Counted from the stretch's first letter, positions 8,702 to 18,438 are shown. The stretch: 64,000 nucleotides of DNA from Shewanella donghaensis (GCF_007567505.1 NZ_CP041783.1:124001-188000); one strand, 5' to 3'. Notes: a model not told the origin generated them from the letters alone. A program made the numbers and translations.

Positions 8702-10492
8702 TTATTGATTATATAGTCTTCTTCCTTCTCGCATCACTTGAATAAGCTCAGGCGCACTCATTTTTCGCTTGAGACGTTTATCGTAATTGATGTCGTAAAT
8801 ACGATATTTTCCGTGTCTGTCGAGGACGGTGATTTCATTTTCTTGGTAAATAGCGAATGTGCGACTGTTACCAATATAAATCCAACTTTGTTCATTTGGC
8901 TCTAACAAACTATAGCCAGAGCTGTAATCAGTTACAGGGTTCGTGCAATGAAGAACTTGCCCCATAATGGTGGGTACTACACCGTAGTTACTGGTGCGAT
9001 ATTTAACCGTATCAGCGGCAGTATTGGGTAAATGCATCACAAACGGCACTTTGACATTACCTGGAGAAAGGTTTTGATTTACTTCAGTAGGATTACTACT
9101 AAATACTTGACCATGGGTGCCTGTGATAATAACCACGGTTTGGTCATCAACATCACTCAGTAACTTTGCTAATTGTTGGTCAATGAAGAATAGCGATTGT
9201 CGATATTGGTTATATAGCACTTTTTGGGCTGGCTTTATGTCAATATGAGGCTTAATCGTTTCAATACCTAAAAATCCGACCGGGGTGTCGTAGTGCTTGG
9301 TTGCTGTAAGGTTAACTAAAGAAAACCAATGTGAATCTTGCTTAGATTGCCATTCAGTAAACTTATTAATTGATTGAATATCCGTTTTCGCACTGCCTTC
9401 ATCACTTTGGCTGGTATGCACCTCAACACCGTAAAATATGTCTTTATGGGCAAAAGTGTCGGCATTTTCTTGGGGCAGAAATATGGCTTGTTGGTAACCT
9501 TGTTGTGCTAAAACTTGAGTCATTACAGGGGGAGTATGAAAGAACTCTTTTCTATCGCTGTAGTTTCCTTGAAGGCCATATAATAAGGTAAACATTCCAG
9601 ATTCAAATTGGTTTCCACCACTAAAGTGTTCTGTAAACTGTTTATTATTTTGTTGATATTGAGTCATAAAAGGCATTGTCTGAGCATTAACCATGTCAGC
9701 CCTTAAACCGTCAATTGAAATAATAAGAACATTTAGCTGCTCTTGCGCCTGACATTGAAGCGGTGCTATGGGGTAACTGAGCTTTCTGGCTTTAGTTTGG
9801 TAACTTTTACTTGAAATGGACGCGCCTTCAATTCCATGACTTTCCATGAATGACCGAGCTGTGGCTGGATAAGATAGTGGATAGGTATCATCAAAGCGGG
9901 TGATTTGAGTGACATCCGACGCATCTGCCCAAATGTGCACCAAATGACTGGCAATAAAACAAACTCCAATAATGGCGATAGCTTTATTACCCAATTGTTT
10001 CTTCTCAATTTTTGTAACCCGTTTCCAGATGAAATTAGCTGCAGTTAACTCAATGAGTATGATGGCTATTGGAGTCGCAATATAAGAGGTGCTACCCAAT
10101 ATCGCATTGAGATCGGTCCACGCCAGATCAAATGCAAATGGGCTTAAATGAATGCCATAATCATCATAAACTAAGGTGTCATATAACAATACACACAGAC
10201 CTAAGGTCGCGATAAGTGCGCCATAACCTCTGAGTATTTTGGAGTAGGGTAATAATAACGTGGCAGGAAACAGAAAAACGACATAAACGATAAATGCTAG
10301 AAAACTGAAATGACTAATGGTGCTAATCGCAAGATAGCTCCAACCAATTAAGCTTTCTGGGTAACCGACACTACTGAGATATCGAGCTCCAACAATCATG
10401 GCCAAAAAGCCATTGAAGAAGGCGAACCAGTGGCCCCAATTAACAAGTTGCGACACTTTGTCGCGCGCCATTTGTTTTTTACGCTCAACCAT
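8702..10492 (-). CDS. yejM: Inner-membrane sulfatase-fold protein YejM (PbgA/LapC)
   Basis: 596 residues. The N-terminal DUF3413 region has five membrane helices (about residues 20-190); the motif VSQLVNWGHWFAFFNGFLA is close to that of E. coli YejM. The C-terminal periplasmic domain has the alkaline phosphatase/sulfatase fold (LIISIDGLRADMV, then VVIITGTHGQVF). In E. coli this essential protein senses periplasmic LPS and controls LpxC stability through LapB. It lies downstream of yejL, as in E. coli. Met8 is an alternative start; neither start has an ideal ribosome site. Confidence 0.9.
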   Translation of the reverse strand: MVERKKQMARDKVSQLVNWGHWFAFFNGFLAMIVGARYLSSVGYPESLIGWSYLAISTISHFSFLAFIVYVVFLFPATLLLPYSKILRGYGALIATLGLCVLLYDTLVYDDYGIHLSPFAFDLAWTDLNAILGSTSYIATPIAIILIELTAANFIWKRVTKIEKKQLGNKAIAIIGVCFIASHLVHIWADASDVTQITRFDDTYPLSYPATARSFMESHGIEGASISSKSYQTKARKLSYPIAPLQCQAQEQLNVLIISIDGLRADMVNAQTMPFMTQYQQNNKQFTEHFSGGNQFESGMFTLLYGLQGNYSDRKEFFHTPPVMTQVLAQQGYQQAIFLPQENADTFAHKDIFYGVEVHTSQSDEGSAKTDIQSINKFTEWQSKQDSHWFSLVNLTATKHYDTPVGFLGIETIKPHIDIKPAQKVLYNQYRQSLFFIDQQLAKLLSDVDDQTVVIITGTHGQVFSSNPTEVNQNLSPGNVKVPFVMHLPNTAADTVKYRTSNYGVVPTIMGQVLHCTNPVTDYSSGYSLLEPNEQSWIYIGNSRTFAIYQENEITVLDRHGKYRIYDINYDKRLKRKMSAPELIQVMREGRRLYNQ

Positions 10493-10579
10493 GTGAAGTC
10501 GTTTTCCTAATCCTGATTAATCAAAAGTAGCAATAAAATGGATTAATTTTACTGCTTTTAATACTACTGATAGTCGTAC

Positions 10580-10798
10580 TTAATCGACTTTTACAGAGCG
10601 TGCTAATGCTTTAGCAAATTGTTCTGCAACAGCTTGACGAGACTCACTTGGTACTTTGTTTTCTAGTAAGTGAGAAACGCAGTTACCCAGAACCATCAAG
10701 CTTAAATCTGTTGGCGCTTGATGCTTATTTAGCACAGCTAATAACTCTGAAATTAATGCTTCAACTTGGGTGTTAGTGTATTTAGATTGGATAGCCAT
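10580..10798 (-). CDS. yejL: YejL family protein (UPF0352)
   Basis: 72 residues, the usual length of this short, all-helical family. The sequence reads SKYTNTQVEALISELLAVL, then LSLMVLGNCVSHLL, close to E. coli YejL. The function is unknown. It precedes yejM on the same strand with an 87-base gap, preserving the E. coli yejL-yejM order. It is divergent from yejK. Confidence 0.88.
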   Translation of the reverse strand: MAIQSKYTNTQVEALISELLAVLNKHQAPTDLSLMVLGNCVSHLLENKVPSESRQAVAEQFAKALARSVKVD

Positions 10799-10918
10799 AT
10801 TCGAAAAAGTTCAAAAAGTAATGAATTGGCTAATTATTATATCGGATTTACCTCTACTACGCTGCAAGTTTCTATTGAGCTAAATTAGTAAGAATGTTGT
10901 CAGTTATTCATGTTTGAT

Positions 10919-10943
10919 ATTAAATCGTGATTAACGATTTAAT
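10919..10943. repeat. Perfect 10-bp inverted repeat between yejL and yejK
   Basis: Arms ATTAAATCGT and ACGATTTAAT flank GATTA in the divergent intergenic region, 121 bases from either gene. The position suits an operator acting on one or both promoters. No T-run follows. Confidence 0.6.
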
Positions 10944-11063
10944 GAGATTAGTGACAGATAACAATTCCTGATTATTTAAGTATTTTATTTTTAGATTTAT
11001 GAAATGGGTCTGTTATGATATCTATCGCTATTTCGCTTCCATTACACAGATCAGTTAGGGCTT

Positions 11064-12092
11064 ATGAGCATCAATATCGAACAAGCAATTATTCACGAAA
11101 TCTCTCAAGATAGTCAGGGTCAATTAAGTTGTCGCTTAAGACCTCAGCCATTATTAAATAGCAGCGCTGTTGAGAGCATGCTCGAAGAGTTACACCAAAC
11201 CTATACAGGTAAAGCAGGTAAAGGGTTTGGTTTTTTTGGTACTCATGGAGAAGATGGTGAAGCAAATCCAGCTTTTTCAGATGCATTAACTGATTACCGT
11301 AGTGGCGAGCTGGGATTTGTTGAATTTAGTAGTGCCGCGAGCAAGTTACTGCAAGAAGAATTAGCAAAATATGATTTTAGCCAAGGCGGATTTTTATTGA
11401 TGTCTTGCTATACCAATATGACTAGTGATTATTTATTTGTTGCTTTACTTAATGCTAAGCCATCAATGACAGTGCTTGATGACATGGAATTATCTCAAAA
11501 TAACCATTTAGATCTTACCAATGTTCAGCTTGCTGCTCGCATTGATTTAACTGAATGGCAAGCTGATAAAGCATCACGTAAGTATATCTCTTTTGTCAGA
11601 GGCAGAGCGGGGCGTAAAGTTGCTGACTTCTTCCTTGATTTTATGGGTTGTGTTGAAGGCGTGAATACTAAAGCGCAAAATAAAACCTTGATGCATGCCG
11701 TTGAAGATTTTGTTGCTAGCAGTGAATTGACCAAAGATGAGCGCCAACAGTGTCGTGATAAAGTTTTTGACTACTGCTCTGAAAGAGCTGACGAAGGCGC
11801 GGACATTGAAGTTAAAGATTTAGCTGATGAACTTGCTGATACTGGCATGGATTCATTCTATGATTTTGCTTGTGGTGGTTCATACGAGCTTGATGAAGAG
11901 TTTCCTGCTGATAAGGCGAGTCTACGTACCTTGAAGAAGTTTTCGGGTACAGGTGGCGGTGTAACTTTAAGTTTTGACGGTGGCCATTTAGGCGAGCGGG
12001 TTATCTATGATCCTATTTCTGATACACTTTTGATCAAAGGCGTTCCCGCTAATTTGAAAGACCAATTAGACCGTCGTCTTAAAGGTGAATAA
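11064..12092 (+). CDS. yejK: Nucleoid-associated protein YejK (NdpA)
   Basis: 342 residues, similar to the E. coli length of 335. YejK/NdpA is found with the nucleoid; its exact role is unclear. The N-terminal region and segments such as [20 protein letters not shown] and the C-terminal [17 protein letters not shown] are characteristic. It is divergent from yejL-yejM, the same arrangement as in E. coli, and is followed by a terminator within 20 bases. Confidence 0.93.
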   Translation: MSINIEQAIIHEISQDSQGQLSCRLRPQPLLNSSAVESMLEELHQTYTGKAGKGFGFFGTHGEDGEANPAFSDALTDYRSGELGFVEFSSAASKLLQEELAKYDFSQGGFLLMSCYTNMTSDYLFVALLNAKPSMTVLDDMELSQNNHLDLTNVQLAARIDLTEWQADKASRKYISFVRGRAGRKVADFFLDFMGCVEGVNTKAQNKTLMHAVEDFVASSELTKDERQQCRDKVFDYCSERADEGADIEVKDLADELADTGMDSFYDFACGGSYELDEEFPADKASLRTLKKFSGTGGGVTLSFDGGHLGERVIYDPISDTLLIKGVPANLKDQLDRRLKGE

Positions 12093-12110
12093 ATCATCTA
12101 TCTACAATTA

Positions 12111-12136
12111 AAGCGTCCTTTCGGGCGTTTTTTTTT
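12111..12136 (+). terminator. Rho-independent terminator after yejK
   Basis: CGTCC pairs with GGGCG around loop TTTC (one wobble pair), followed by nine T residues. Confidence 0.85.
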
Positions 12137-12257
12137 GCAATTAATATATGTATTTAACCATTTCAATACATAATTCGGCATATTTGGCTATTAATACATT
12201 TTAATCATTTCAATTTTTGTTCTATTTAGTACACTAGCCAAAATTTTTAGCCTAATA

Positions 12258-12284
12258 GCGGTGGACGCAATCAACGCGACCACT
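12258..12284 (+). promoter_or_regulatory. Imperfect hairpin in the corA leader
   Basis: GGTGG-A-CGC pairs with GCG-A-CCAC around a short AT-rich loop, with a single A-A mismatch. It ends about a dozen bases before the corA ATG and just upstream of its GGGGG ribosome site, so it could modulate translation. No known magnesium leader motif was recognised. Confidence 0.3.
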
Positions 12285-12295
12285 TTGGGGGATAC

Positions 12296-13243
12296 ATGAT
12301 TACTGCCTATGTTTATAAAGATCGCAAGTTAACTGTTCACGAACTGAATGTTCAAGACAGTATACCCGAACAAACATTATGGTTAGACATGTTCAAGCCC
12401 AATGATGATGAAAGGGAATGGTTAAGCCGATTTTCCGTAGAGGAAGTTCCCGACGAAGAAGACATTAATGAGATTGAAGCTTCAGCACGTTTTTTCCAGA
12501 GTAAAGATGGATTACACATCAATTCTTTATTTCCCCAACGTGTAGGAACTGAAGTAAAAGGGATTAACGTTTCATTCAATTTACGTAAAGATTTTTTACT
12601 GACAATTCGTGAGGATGATGTTGGCCTGATCCGTTTACTTCGAAACTACCTGCGTTTAGGTAAACTTGATGTGACATCGCCTCAAGGGTTAATGTTGGAA
12701 TTATTCACATTAAAAGTCGATTATTTATCTGATTTAATTGAAGATGTGTATTCAGTACTTGAAAGCGTGGGCGAAGAGGTTTTTGAAGATCAGGAACTTG
12801 ATGACGTATTTAAGCTCATCACTAGACAGGAAGACTCTAACGGTAAAATCCGCTTAAGTTTGCTTGATACTCAACGTTCATTGCGCTACATACAGCGCTA
12901 TTACCGTGAGAATTTGTCTGAAGAGAACATGAAAGACTTACGTGAAATGTTATCTGATATCGAATCATTAATGCCGCACAGTCAGTTTATTTTCGACAAG
13001 TTGAATTTTTTACTGGATGCTGCAATGGGCTTTAGTGGTATTCAGCAGACTAAAATTATTAAAATATTCTCAGTTGCCGCCGTGGTATTTTTACCGCCGA
13101 CAGTTATTGCCAGCAGCTATGGTATGAACTTCGCTAATATGCCTGAGTTAGATTGGCGTTTCGGTTATCCTATGGCAATTGGGATGATGTTAGCAAGTGC
13201 CGCAGGGACTTACTTTTTCTTTAAGCGTAAGGGTTGGTTATAA
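12296..13243 (+). CDS. corA: Magnesium/cobalt transporter CorA
   Basis: A 315-residue CorA-type channel for Mg2+ (also Co2+ and Ni2+). A large cytoplasmic alpha/beta and helical funnel (about residues 1-250) is followed by two membrane helices near residues 255-310. The signature GMN sits between them (SSYGMNFANMPELDW), and the C-terminus is the basic FFKRKGWL. Length matches E. coli CorA (316). GGGGGATAC precedes the ATG. It is a single-gene unit bounded by the yejK terminator and its own terminator. Confidence 0.95.
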   Translation: MITAYVYKDRKLTVHELNVQDSIPEQTLWLDMFKPNDDEREWLSRFSVEEVPDEEDINEIEASARFFQSKDGLHINSLFPQRVGTEVKGINVSFNLRKDFLLTIREDDVGLIRLLRNYLRLGKLDVTSPQGLMLELFTLKVDYLSDLIEDVYSVLESVGEEVFEDQELDDVFKLITRQEDSNGKIRLSLLDTQRSLRYIQRYYRENLSEENMKDLREMLSDIESLMPHSQFIFDKLNFLLDAAMGFSGIQQTKIIKIFSVAAVVFLPPTVIASSYGMNFANMPELDWRFGYPMAIGMMLASAAGTYFFFKRKGWL

Positions 13244-13306
13244 CCTATATAGCTTAGTTTGGATTAACTTTAGCGAGTACTTATTTGTTAAAAATCTATT
13301 TTGATT

Positions 13307-13342
13307 AAAGCCATTAACTGTTGCAGTTAATGGCTTTATTTT
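13307..13342. terminator. Bidirectional terminator between corA and the HD-GYP gene
   Basis: AAAGCCATTAACTG and CAGTTAATGGCTTT form a perfect 14-bp stem with loop TTG, then ATTTTT. It lies between convergent genes. Confidence 0.93.
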
Positions 13343-13352
13343 TGCTTGCAAT

Positions 13353-14609
13353 TTAAGCGTTTCCAATCCCATAACTTATTCTTTCGCGTGGACTAAGATA
13401 CTTCATTATATTTTCTGGCAACGCCGATACCGGCAAACATCGTACTATGCTAATTTCTTCTTTTTCTAAATCAATGATTGGAGCCTGTTCTTTTGGCACT
13501 ATTGGGTCGTAGACCATGATTTGTGGGAATAAAATTTTATTGAGATTAACTGACATGACAATTCCAAACTGGCCGCTTGATAATTCAATAATGCTGCCTG
13601 GCGGATACACACCAATGGTTTTGATGAGTTTTCCTACGTACTCAGGATTGAGCTTTTCTTGATAGTTTTTATAAATTAACCCAAGGGATGCATAAGGCGT
13701 TTTAGACTTAGATAATTTGGTGCCATTACAAAGGTCATCGTATTCATTGACGACAGTAATGAGTTGTGAAAATTTATCTAATTTGTCAGCTTTTAACCCT
13801 TTAGGGTAGCCGCTGCCGTCAAGAAACTCGTGATGGTTTGCAATCATCGCTTTTGCTGGTTCAGGAAAGGTGTCGGCTAATTTTAAAAAATTCAGACTCA
13901 TCAATGGGTGTTGTTTAAGCAAGTTTTTTTCAGGTGTGCTTAAGGGAACTTGTTTATTAAGAATATTACTGGGAATTTTTAGTTTGCCGACATCATGAAA
14001 TAGCGCCCCAAGGCCGACCAACTCGATCTCTTCGCGTTCCCATTTTAAACCCTTAGCCAGCATCATACACATGACTGAGACATTCATCGAATGGTGATAA
14101 ATTAAATCTCCAGGTTTGACATCGCTCATTAAATGTAAAACTAAATCATCAGAACTCATTAGCATACTTGTCATGTTAGAGATCATGTCTTTAGCATCAT
14201 TGACGGAGTTTAAAGGGCGACTGCCGAGTTTTGAAACGGTTGAGCGCATCATGGCTAAGGAACGATCAAATTGTTGTTCTGTTTTCTTTAAGCTTCGACG
14301 TAATTTTTTCTGGGATTCAATTTGAGCCTGTTTATAGGCTTCCATTTGATCTTTAAGCTGACTTACATCGCTTTTAATATCTGTTGATGTTATCGATGCT
14401 TGATTTGGAGTGTTAAGCAGATCTGTATCACTGCGCTCAGAATCAAAGATGACGTCTTTAATACCTAAACTTTTGATTAATTCAATCTGTGATTGTGATT
14501 TAACCTTGAAACTACTGAAGAGAAAAGGGTGATCTTTCCAAGAAACCGGTAAGCGGATAAAGTTACCTACTTGAATGTGATCAACCGATACTTTTGTATT
14601 TTTATTCAT
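13353..14609 (-). CDS. HD-GYP cyclic-di-GMP phosphodiesterase
   Basis: 418 residues. The N-terminal part (about 1-100) is DUF3391-like (VDHIQVGNFIRLP). The HD-GYP domain follows: HHSMNVSVM, LGALFHDVGKLKIP (the HD pair), a later HHEF and the GYP motif in GSGYPKGLKADKLDK. These hold the metal-binding residues, so the enzyme looks competent for hydrolysing cyclic-di-GMP. No membrane segment is present, and a short coiled coil lies near residues 85-125. It is a single gene convergent with corA. No sensor domain beyond DUF3391 is seen. Confidence 0.92.
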   Translation of the reverse strand: MNKNTKVSVDHIQVGNFIRLPVSWKDHPFLFSSFKVKSQSQIELIKSLGIKDVIFDSERSDTDLLNTPNQASITSTDIKSDVSQLKDQMEAYKQAQIESQKKLRRSLKKTEQQFDRSLAMMRSTVSKLGSRPLNSVNDAKDMISNMTSMLMSSDDLVLHLMSDVKPGDLIYHHSMNVSVMCMMLAKGLKWEREEIELVGLGALFHDVGKLKIPSNILNKQVPLSTPEKNLLKQHPLMSLNFLKLADTFPEPAKAMIANHHEFLDGSGYPKGLKADKLDKFSQLITVVNEYDDLCNGTKLSKSKTPYASLGLIYKNYQEKLNPEYVGKLIKTIGVYPPGSIIELSSGQFGIVMSVNLNKILFPQIMVYDPIVPKEQAPIIDLEKEEISIVRCLPVSALPENIMKYLSPRERISYGIGNA

Positions 14610-14734
14610 AAGTTAAACATGGTCTGCCAAGATTGATTTTAATAATTACAGCGATATAAAAGCAGTTTGCTTTACAGATTAAGATAAAGCATGCAGCATA
14701 ATATCATTACAAAATTAAAAAGTGCTTATTTAAT

Positions 14735-15436
14735 ATGGATTTTATTGAAATTATTCCCAATGCTATTAGCGATGATTTATGCGATAGATTGCGTGAGGCG
14801 TTTGACAAGCACCCTTCTGTCACAGAAGGGAAAACTGGGCAGGGTGTAGATCACGAAAAAAAGAAAAGTTTAGATTTAACCCTTGATTTACATAATAATC
14901 TCACCGGTTTGAAAAATGAGCTTTTACAGAATACGTTAAAATTAACAGCAAATTATTTTAAACAATATCCTATAGCTTTAATGGGGGCTGTATCGGTTAC
15001 AGTTGCTGATGAAAAAGGTGATCCTGTCACATTAACCCCTGATAATTTTAATAAGCTAGGAGCTCATAGGGCAGAGGTTTTAACAAAGTATTTATATCGA
15101 AGCGGTAGTATTAATTTGCAAAAGTATCTGCAGAATGTAGGCGGATACCCCCATTGGCATTCAGAGCACTTTCCCCAGCAAGGTTCTCATGAAGCTTTAC
15201 ATCGAGTTTTGCTTTATATGTTTTATCTGAATGATGTCGAAGAGGGTGGCGAAACCGAGTTTTATTATCAGAACAAGCTGATAAAACCCCAAAAAGGAAC
15301 CATGGTTATCGCACCAGCTGGATTTACCCATACGCACAAGGGTAATACACCAGTTAGTAATGATAAGTATATTGCCACTTCATGGATTATGTTTAATCGA
15401 GCAGAGCAGCTTTATGCTCCGATAACACCAAATTGA
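14735..15436 (+). CDS. 2OG-Fe(II) oxygenase, prolyl-4-hydroxylase-like
   Basis: A 233-residue protein with a P4H-alpha type double-stranded beta-helix in its second half. Iron ligands look like His and Glu of HWHSEHF (His-x-Glu instead of the more common His-x-Asp) and the later His in FTHTHKGN. The family segment LYMFYLNDVEEGGETEF is clear, and a Lys after the second His could hold 2-oxoglutarate. No signal peptide, so it is cytoplasmic. It is a lone gene, divergent from the HD-GYP gene and convergent with the PhoPQ-like pair. The substrate is unknown; the closest bacterial relatives hydroxylate prolines in proteins or peptides. Confidence 0.82.
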   Translation: MDFIEIIPNAISDDLCDRLREAFDKHPSVTEGKTGQGVDHEKKKSLDLTLDLHNNLTGLKNELLQNTLKLTANYFKQYPIALMGAVSVTVADEKGDPVTLTPDNFNKLGAHRAEVLTKYLYRSGSINLQKYLQNVGGYPHWHSEHFPQQGSHEALHRVLLYMFYLNDVEEGGETEFYYQNKLIKPQKGTMVIAPAGFTHTHKGNTPVSNDKYIATSWIMFNRAEQLYAPITPN

Positions 15437-15474
15437 TTTAACGAGTTTATTGGTTATGGATGGCAGTCATAAAA

Positions 15475-15500
15475 AATGGTGACAATAAAGTCACCATTCT
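15475..15500. terminator. Bidirectional terminator after the 2OG oxygenase
   Basis: AATGGTGAC and GTCACCATT form a 9-bp stem around AATAAA, with an A-run on the left serving the minus-strand kinase gene. Confidence 0.85.
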
Positions 15501-15536
15501 TATCAGTCTTAATCTGTTTGTATAACAGTTAACAGG

Positions 15537-16889
15537 TTAATTATTGGGTATTTTAATCGTGAACTTTGCCCCTTCCAGATGGCTTTCGTTGATCGATAAA
15601 ATACCGTGGTAACTGTTGACTATTTCATTACAAACCGCAAGTCCGATACCTTGTCCTGGCGATTGTGTATCGGCGCGTACTCCTCGCTGAATAATTCTTT
15701 CTTTAAGTGCTTCTTCAACACCCGGTCCATCATCTTCAACTATGAGTATTGCGTTACCACTGTGGTCAATTTGGGCTGAAATGCTGACTTGGCTTATACA
15801 GAGTCTAAATGCGTTTTCCATTAGATTCCCGCAAATCTCCATTAAGTCGCCTTTATTCATCGGGAAGCTAATGCTTGATTCAATATCACAACTAAATTTC
15901 ACTGATTTCTCATGGTAAATTTTGAATAACATTTGTGATAGTTGTTCAACCATAGGTAATACTTGAGTTTGTTCATGTATCAAGCCCTGGCGCCCTAACA
16001 TAGCTCGCTTTAGTTGATACTTAACCAGCTGATCCATTTGACCCACCTGTTGCATAATTTTTTCACTGGCATCGGCTTTACTGAGTTTGTCGTCATCAGT
16101 AATGGCATACACAGCCGCAAGGCGTGTTTTTAAGCTATGGGCTAAATCATTCATGGCATTTTGATAGCGAGTTTGCTGCTCGCTTGATTGTATAAGAAGC
16201 TGGTTAAGCGCTTGAGTTACACCTTCCAACTCTTGAGGGTATCCATCTGATAAGGCTTGTTTTTTACCATCAGTAATAGCTTGTAATTCTTGCTTAAGTC
16301 GTACCATTGGACGCATTCCCCAATAAGCGGCACTTATCAATAGGATAAAGGCTAATCCTAATACGACAGCTAGACGTAAATAAGTTAATCGTTTAAAGCG
16401 TTTAAAGTCATTTTCTACTGAGTCGGCATCTTTCAATACCACCATATTGTATTGATTTTGGTTCAGTTCAACAGGTAACTTGAAGGCGAAATAGGATTTA
16501 TTATCTGCCATATTGATGTAGTAAGGAGGAGTAGTGTCCGCTATCGACTTAAAACGCTCACATATATCAACTAGGTTGTTATCTATGGCTAAAGATGAAG
16601 TCCAAACGCCTTGGTAGTTCTCATCACAACTGGCCATGAGATAACGTTTTTGTTTGTTATTTTCTTGCAGCCAATCATTGTTTTGCGGGATTAAATCATT
16701 CTCTCTGAGCTCAGCTGCAATTTGTGGCATTTCAGCAATAAGCTGCGAGGTTTCTTTGTTATAACTATTTTGGGCATGCAAAATAGTCACTGACCACGCA
16801 AGACCAAACCCAACCAGTGCGATAATGGCTAAAGAGGTAATCAACATCCTCGTGAGCAGGCGTTTCTTGGGTTTGAATATTAAGCGCAT
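15537..16889 (-). CDS. phoQ: PhoQ-like sensor histidine kinase
   Basis: 450 residues. There are two membrane helices (about residues 15-37 and 172-193) with a periplasmic sensor between them, a HAMP segment, the phospho-accepting His in NDLAHSLKTRLAAVYA, and an ATPase domain with N (GNLMENAFRL), G1 (VEDDGPGV) and G2 (GQGIGLAV) boxes. The H-box resembles PhoQ. The sensor domain lacks the long acidic cluster of enteric PhoQ, so divalent-cation sensing is not certain. Its start overlaps the regulator gene by 10 bases. Confidence 0.87.
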   Translation of the reverse strand: MRLIFKPKKRLLTRMLITSLAIIALVGFGLAWSVTILHAQNSYNKETSQLIAEMPQIAAELRENDLIPQNNDWLQENNKQKRYLMASCDENYQGVWTSSLAIDNNLVDICERFKSIADTTPPYYINMADNKSYFAFKLPVELNQNQYNMVVLKDADSVENDFKRFKRLTYLRLAVVLGLAFILLISAAYWGMRPMVRLKQELQAITDGKKQALSDGYPQELEGVTQALNQLLIQSSEQQTRYQNAMNDLAHSLKTRLAAVYAITDDDKLSKADASEKIMQQVGQMDQLVKYQLKRAMLGRQGLIHEQTQVLPMVEQLSQMLFKIYHEKSVKFSCDIESSISFPMNKGDLMEICGNLMENAFRLCISQVSISAQIDHSGNAILIVEDDGPGVEEALKERIIQRGVRADTQSPGQGIGLAVCNEIVNSYHGILSINESHLEGAKFTIKIPNN

Positions 16890-17554
16890 GGTAAATTAAA
16901 TTTATATCCTTGGCCGCGAATCGTTGCGATAGGGTTATCGATACCGCCGTTATTTAATTTCTTACGTATTCTGCTGACCATCACTTCGATAGTATTTGGG
17001 TCACCTTCTTTATCACCATAGACAACATCGAGTAATCGCTGCTTAGCCACGACTTCATGACAATGGCGCATTAAATACTCAAGAATTAAATATTCAAAGG
17101 CGGTTACTTCCATGTGCTCTTGATTTAATGTCACTTGTTTAGCGGCCAAATCAATTTGAAGCGCACCTGAGCTAATGGTCGGTTTTACAAAGCCTGCACT
17201 GCGTCTAACCAATGCGTCAAGTCTTGCAACTAATTCTTCTTTTTGAAACGGTTTAACCAGGTAATCATCTGCGCCAGCATTAAGCCCTTCAACTTTATCT
17301 TGCCAATTAACACGGGCGGTTAGAATTAAAATTGGAGCTTTGACATCAGCATTACGAATATCAGAGATGAGTGTCATACCGTCTTTATCGGGTAAACCAA
17401 GATCAACAATTGCGATATCAATGGGGTAATTTGTTGCTTGATAAAAGCCTTCTTTTGCCGTTAAGGCCACTTGGACTTGATTGCCAAGCTCAGTCAACTG
17501 CACATTTAGATGATGCGACAAAATAGGATCATCTTCGATTACCAAAATTCTCAT
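16880..17554 (-). CDS. phoP: PhoP-like response regulator
   Basis: A 224-residue OmpR-type regulator. The receiver has Asp51 in IAIVDLGLPDKDG, the acidic pair near the N-terminus (IEDDP) and the conserved Thr and Lys (ILTAR, VKPF). The winged-helix DNA-binding domain follows, with YLILEYLMRH and NTIEVMVSRIRKKL. The LDV-Y-D and IATIRGQGYKF signatures match PhoP relatives. It is co-transcribed with the overlapping kinase gene. Confidence 0.9.
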   Translation of the reverse strand: MRILVIEDDPILSHHLNVQLTELGNQVQVALTAKEGFYQATNYPIDIAIVDLGLPDKDGMTLISDIRNADVKAPILILTARVNWQDKVEGLNAGADDYLVKPFQKEELVARLDALVRRSAGFVKPTISSGALQIDLAAKQVTLNQEHMEVTAFEYLILEYLMRHCHEVVAKQRLLDVVYGDKEGDPNTIEVMVSRIRKKLNNGGIDNPIATIRGQGYKFNLPCA

Positions 17555-17633
17555 GTTTACTTCTCTATAACGGTTAATTATTAGATATTATCAGGTAAAT
17601 CCTTAACGATAGCTGACTTTTATGGCGTTTATT

Positions 17634-18323
17634 TTAATTTAAAATATGCTCTGAAATTAATGATATAGCAATAGTCATTGCTACGCCGATAAAGATGATG
17701 CCAGTTATTGCATTGATAATATTGTTACCTTTGGCCATTTTTCGTTGAACCTTAGGGTTTGTTAAAATGACTGCCAAAAAGCAGAACCACATTAATGACA
17801 ATACAAACAGCATGGTCGCTGAGGCGATTTTTGTTTCGATTGTCACTTGTGGGGTGACTAATACGGTAAAAATAGTGATAAAGAAAATTAACGCTTTAGG
17901 GTTTAGTAAGTTGGTATAAAGGCCTATTTGAAAACCTTTGAGAGGAGGTAATGTAAAAGTGGACAATATTGATGTTGAATTATCAGTGAGGATATCTTCA
18001 TTATTACTAGCTTGATTTGGGTTACTTTTAAATGCAGTTATCGCTGCCGTTAATGCCCCATAGCCCATCCATGCCAAATAGCTTAATCCAATAACTTGTA
18101 CAAGAATATATGCAACTTCCGATTGTTGGATCATGATGCTTATCCCCAACAGAGATAAAAGACAGTGAACTAATATAGCTGCACTTATACCTACTGCACA
18201 CATGATTGCCGTTGTACGGCTTTGTTGTGTCGCCGTTTTTACAATAATGGCAAAATCGGGACCTGGACTGACTAAAGCAAGAGCGTGAATAACCGCAAGG
18301 GTTGAAAGGAGGGCAAAATCCAT
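17634..18323 (-). CDS. LysE/RhtB-family amino acid exporter
   Basis: 229 residues and about six membrane helices. The N-terminal motif SPGPDFAIIVKTATQQSR is the signature of LysE-type translocators (GPxx). Residues about 110-135 form a hydrophilic Asn/Ser/Thr-rich cytoplasmic loop, and the next helix carries the conserved NPKALIFF segment. The family exports amino acids such as threonine, homoserine lactone or lysine; the substrate cannot be told from sequence. It is monocistronic, with its own promoter region after the symporter terminator. Confidence 0.88.
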   Translation of the reverse strand: MDFALLSTLAVIHALALVSPGPDFAIIVKTATQQSRTTAIMCAVGISAAILVHCLLSLLGISIMIQQSEVAYILVQVIGLSYLAWMGYGALTAAITAFKSNPNQASNNEDILTDNSTSILSTFTLPPLKGFQIGLYTNLLNPKALIFFITIFTVLVTPQVTIETKIASATMLFVLSLMWFCFLAVILTNPKVQRKMAKGNNIINAITGIIFIGVAMTIAISLISEHILN

Positions 18324-18375
18324 TTTTATCTCATCAGTAAATCAATAGATTGAGTAGGTTATAACAGAAATAAAA

Positions 18376-18398
18376 AAGGCGCCATAAAATGGCGCCTT
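18376..18398 (-). terminator. Terminator of the symporter gene
   Basis: AAGGCGCCAT and ATGGCGCCTT pair around AAA. On the minus strand a run of six T follows, and the 18439 gene ends 41 bases upstream. Confidence 0.88.
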
Positions 18399-18438
18399 AA
18401 AGTCTATTTCTAAGAGTTTATTTCTAAAAGCGAGTTAT

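Noticed and set aside
16880..16889. 10-base overlap of the response regulator and kinase genes
   Set aside because: Ordinary translational coupling in a two-component operon, not a frameshift.
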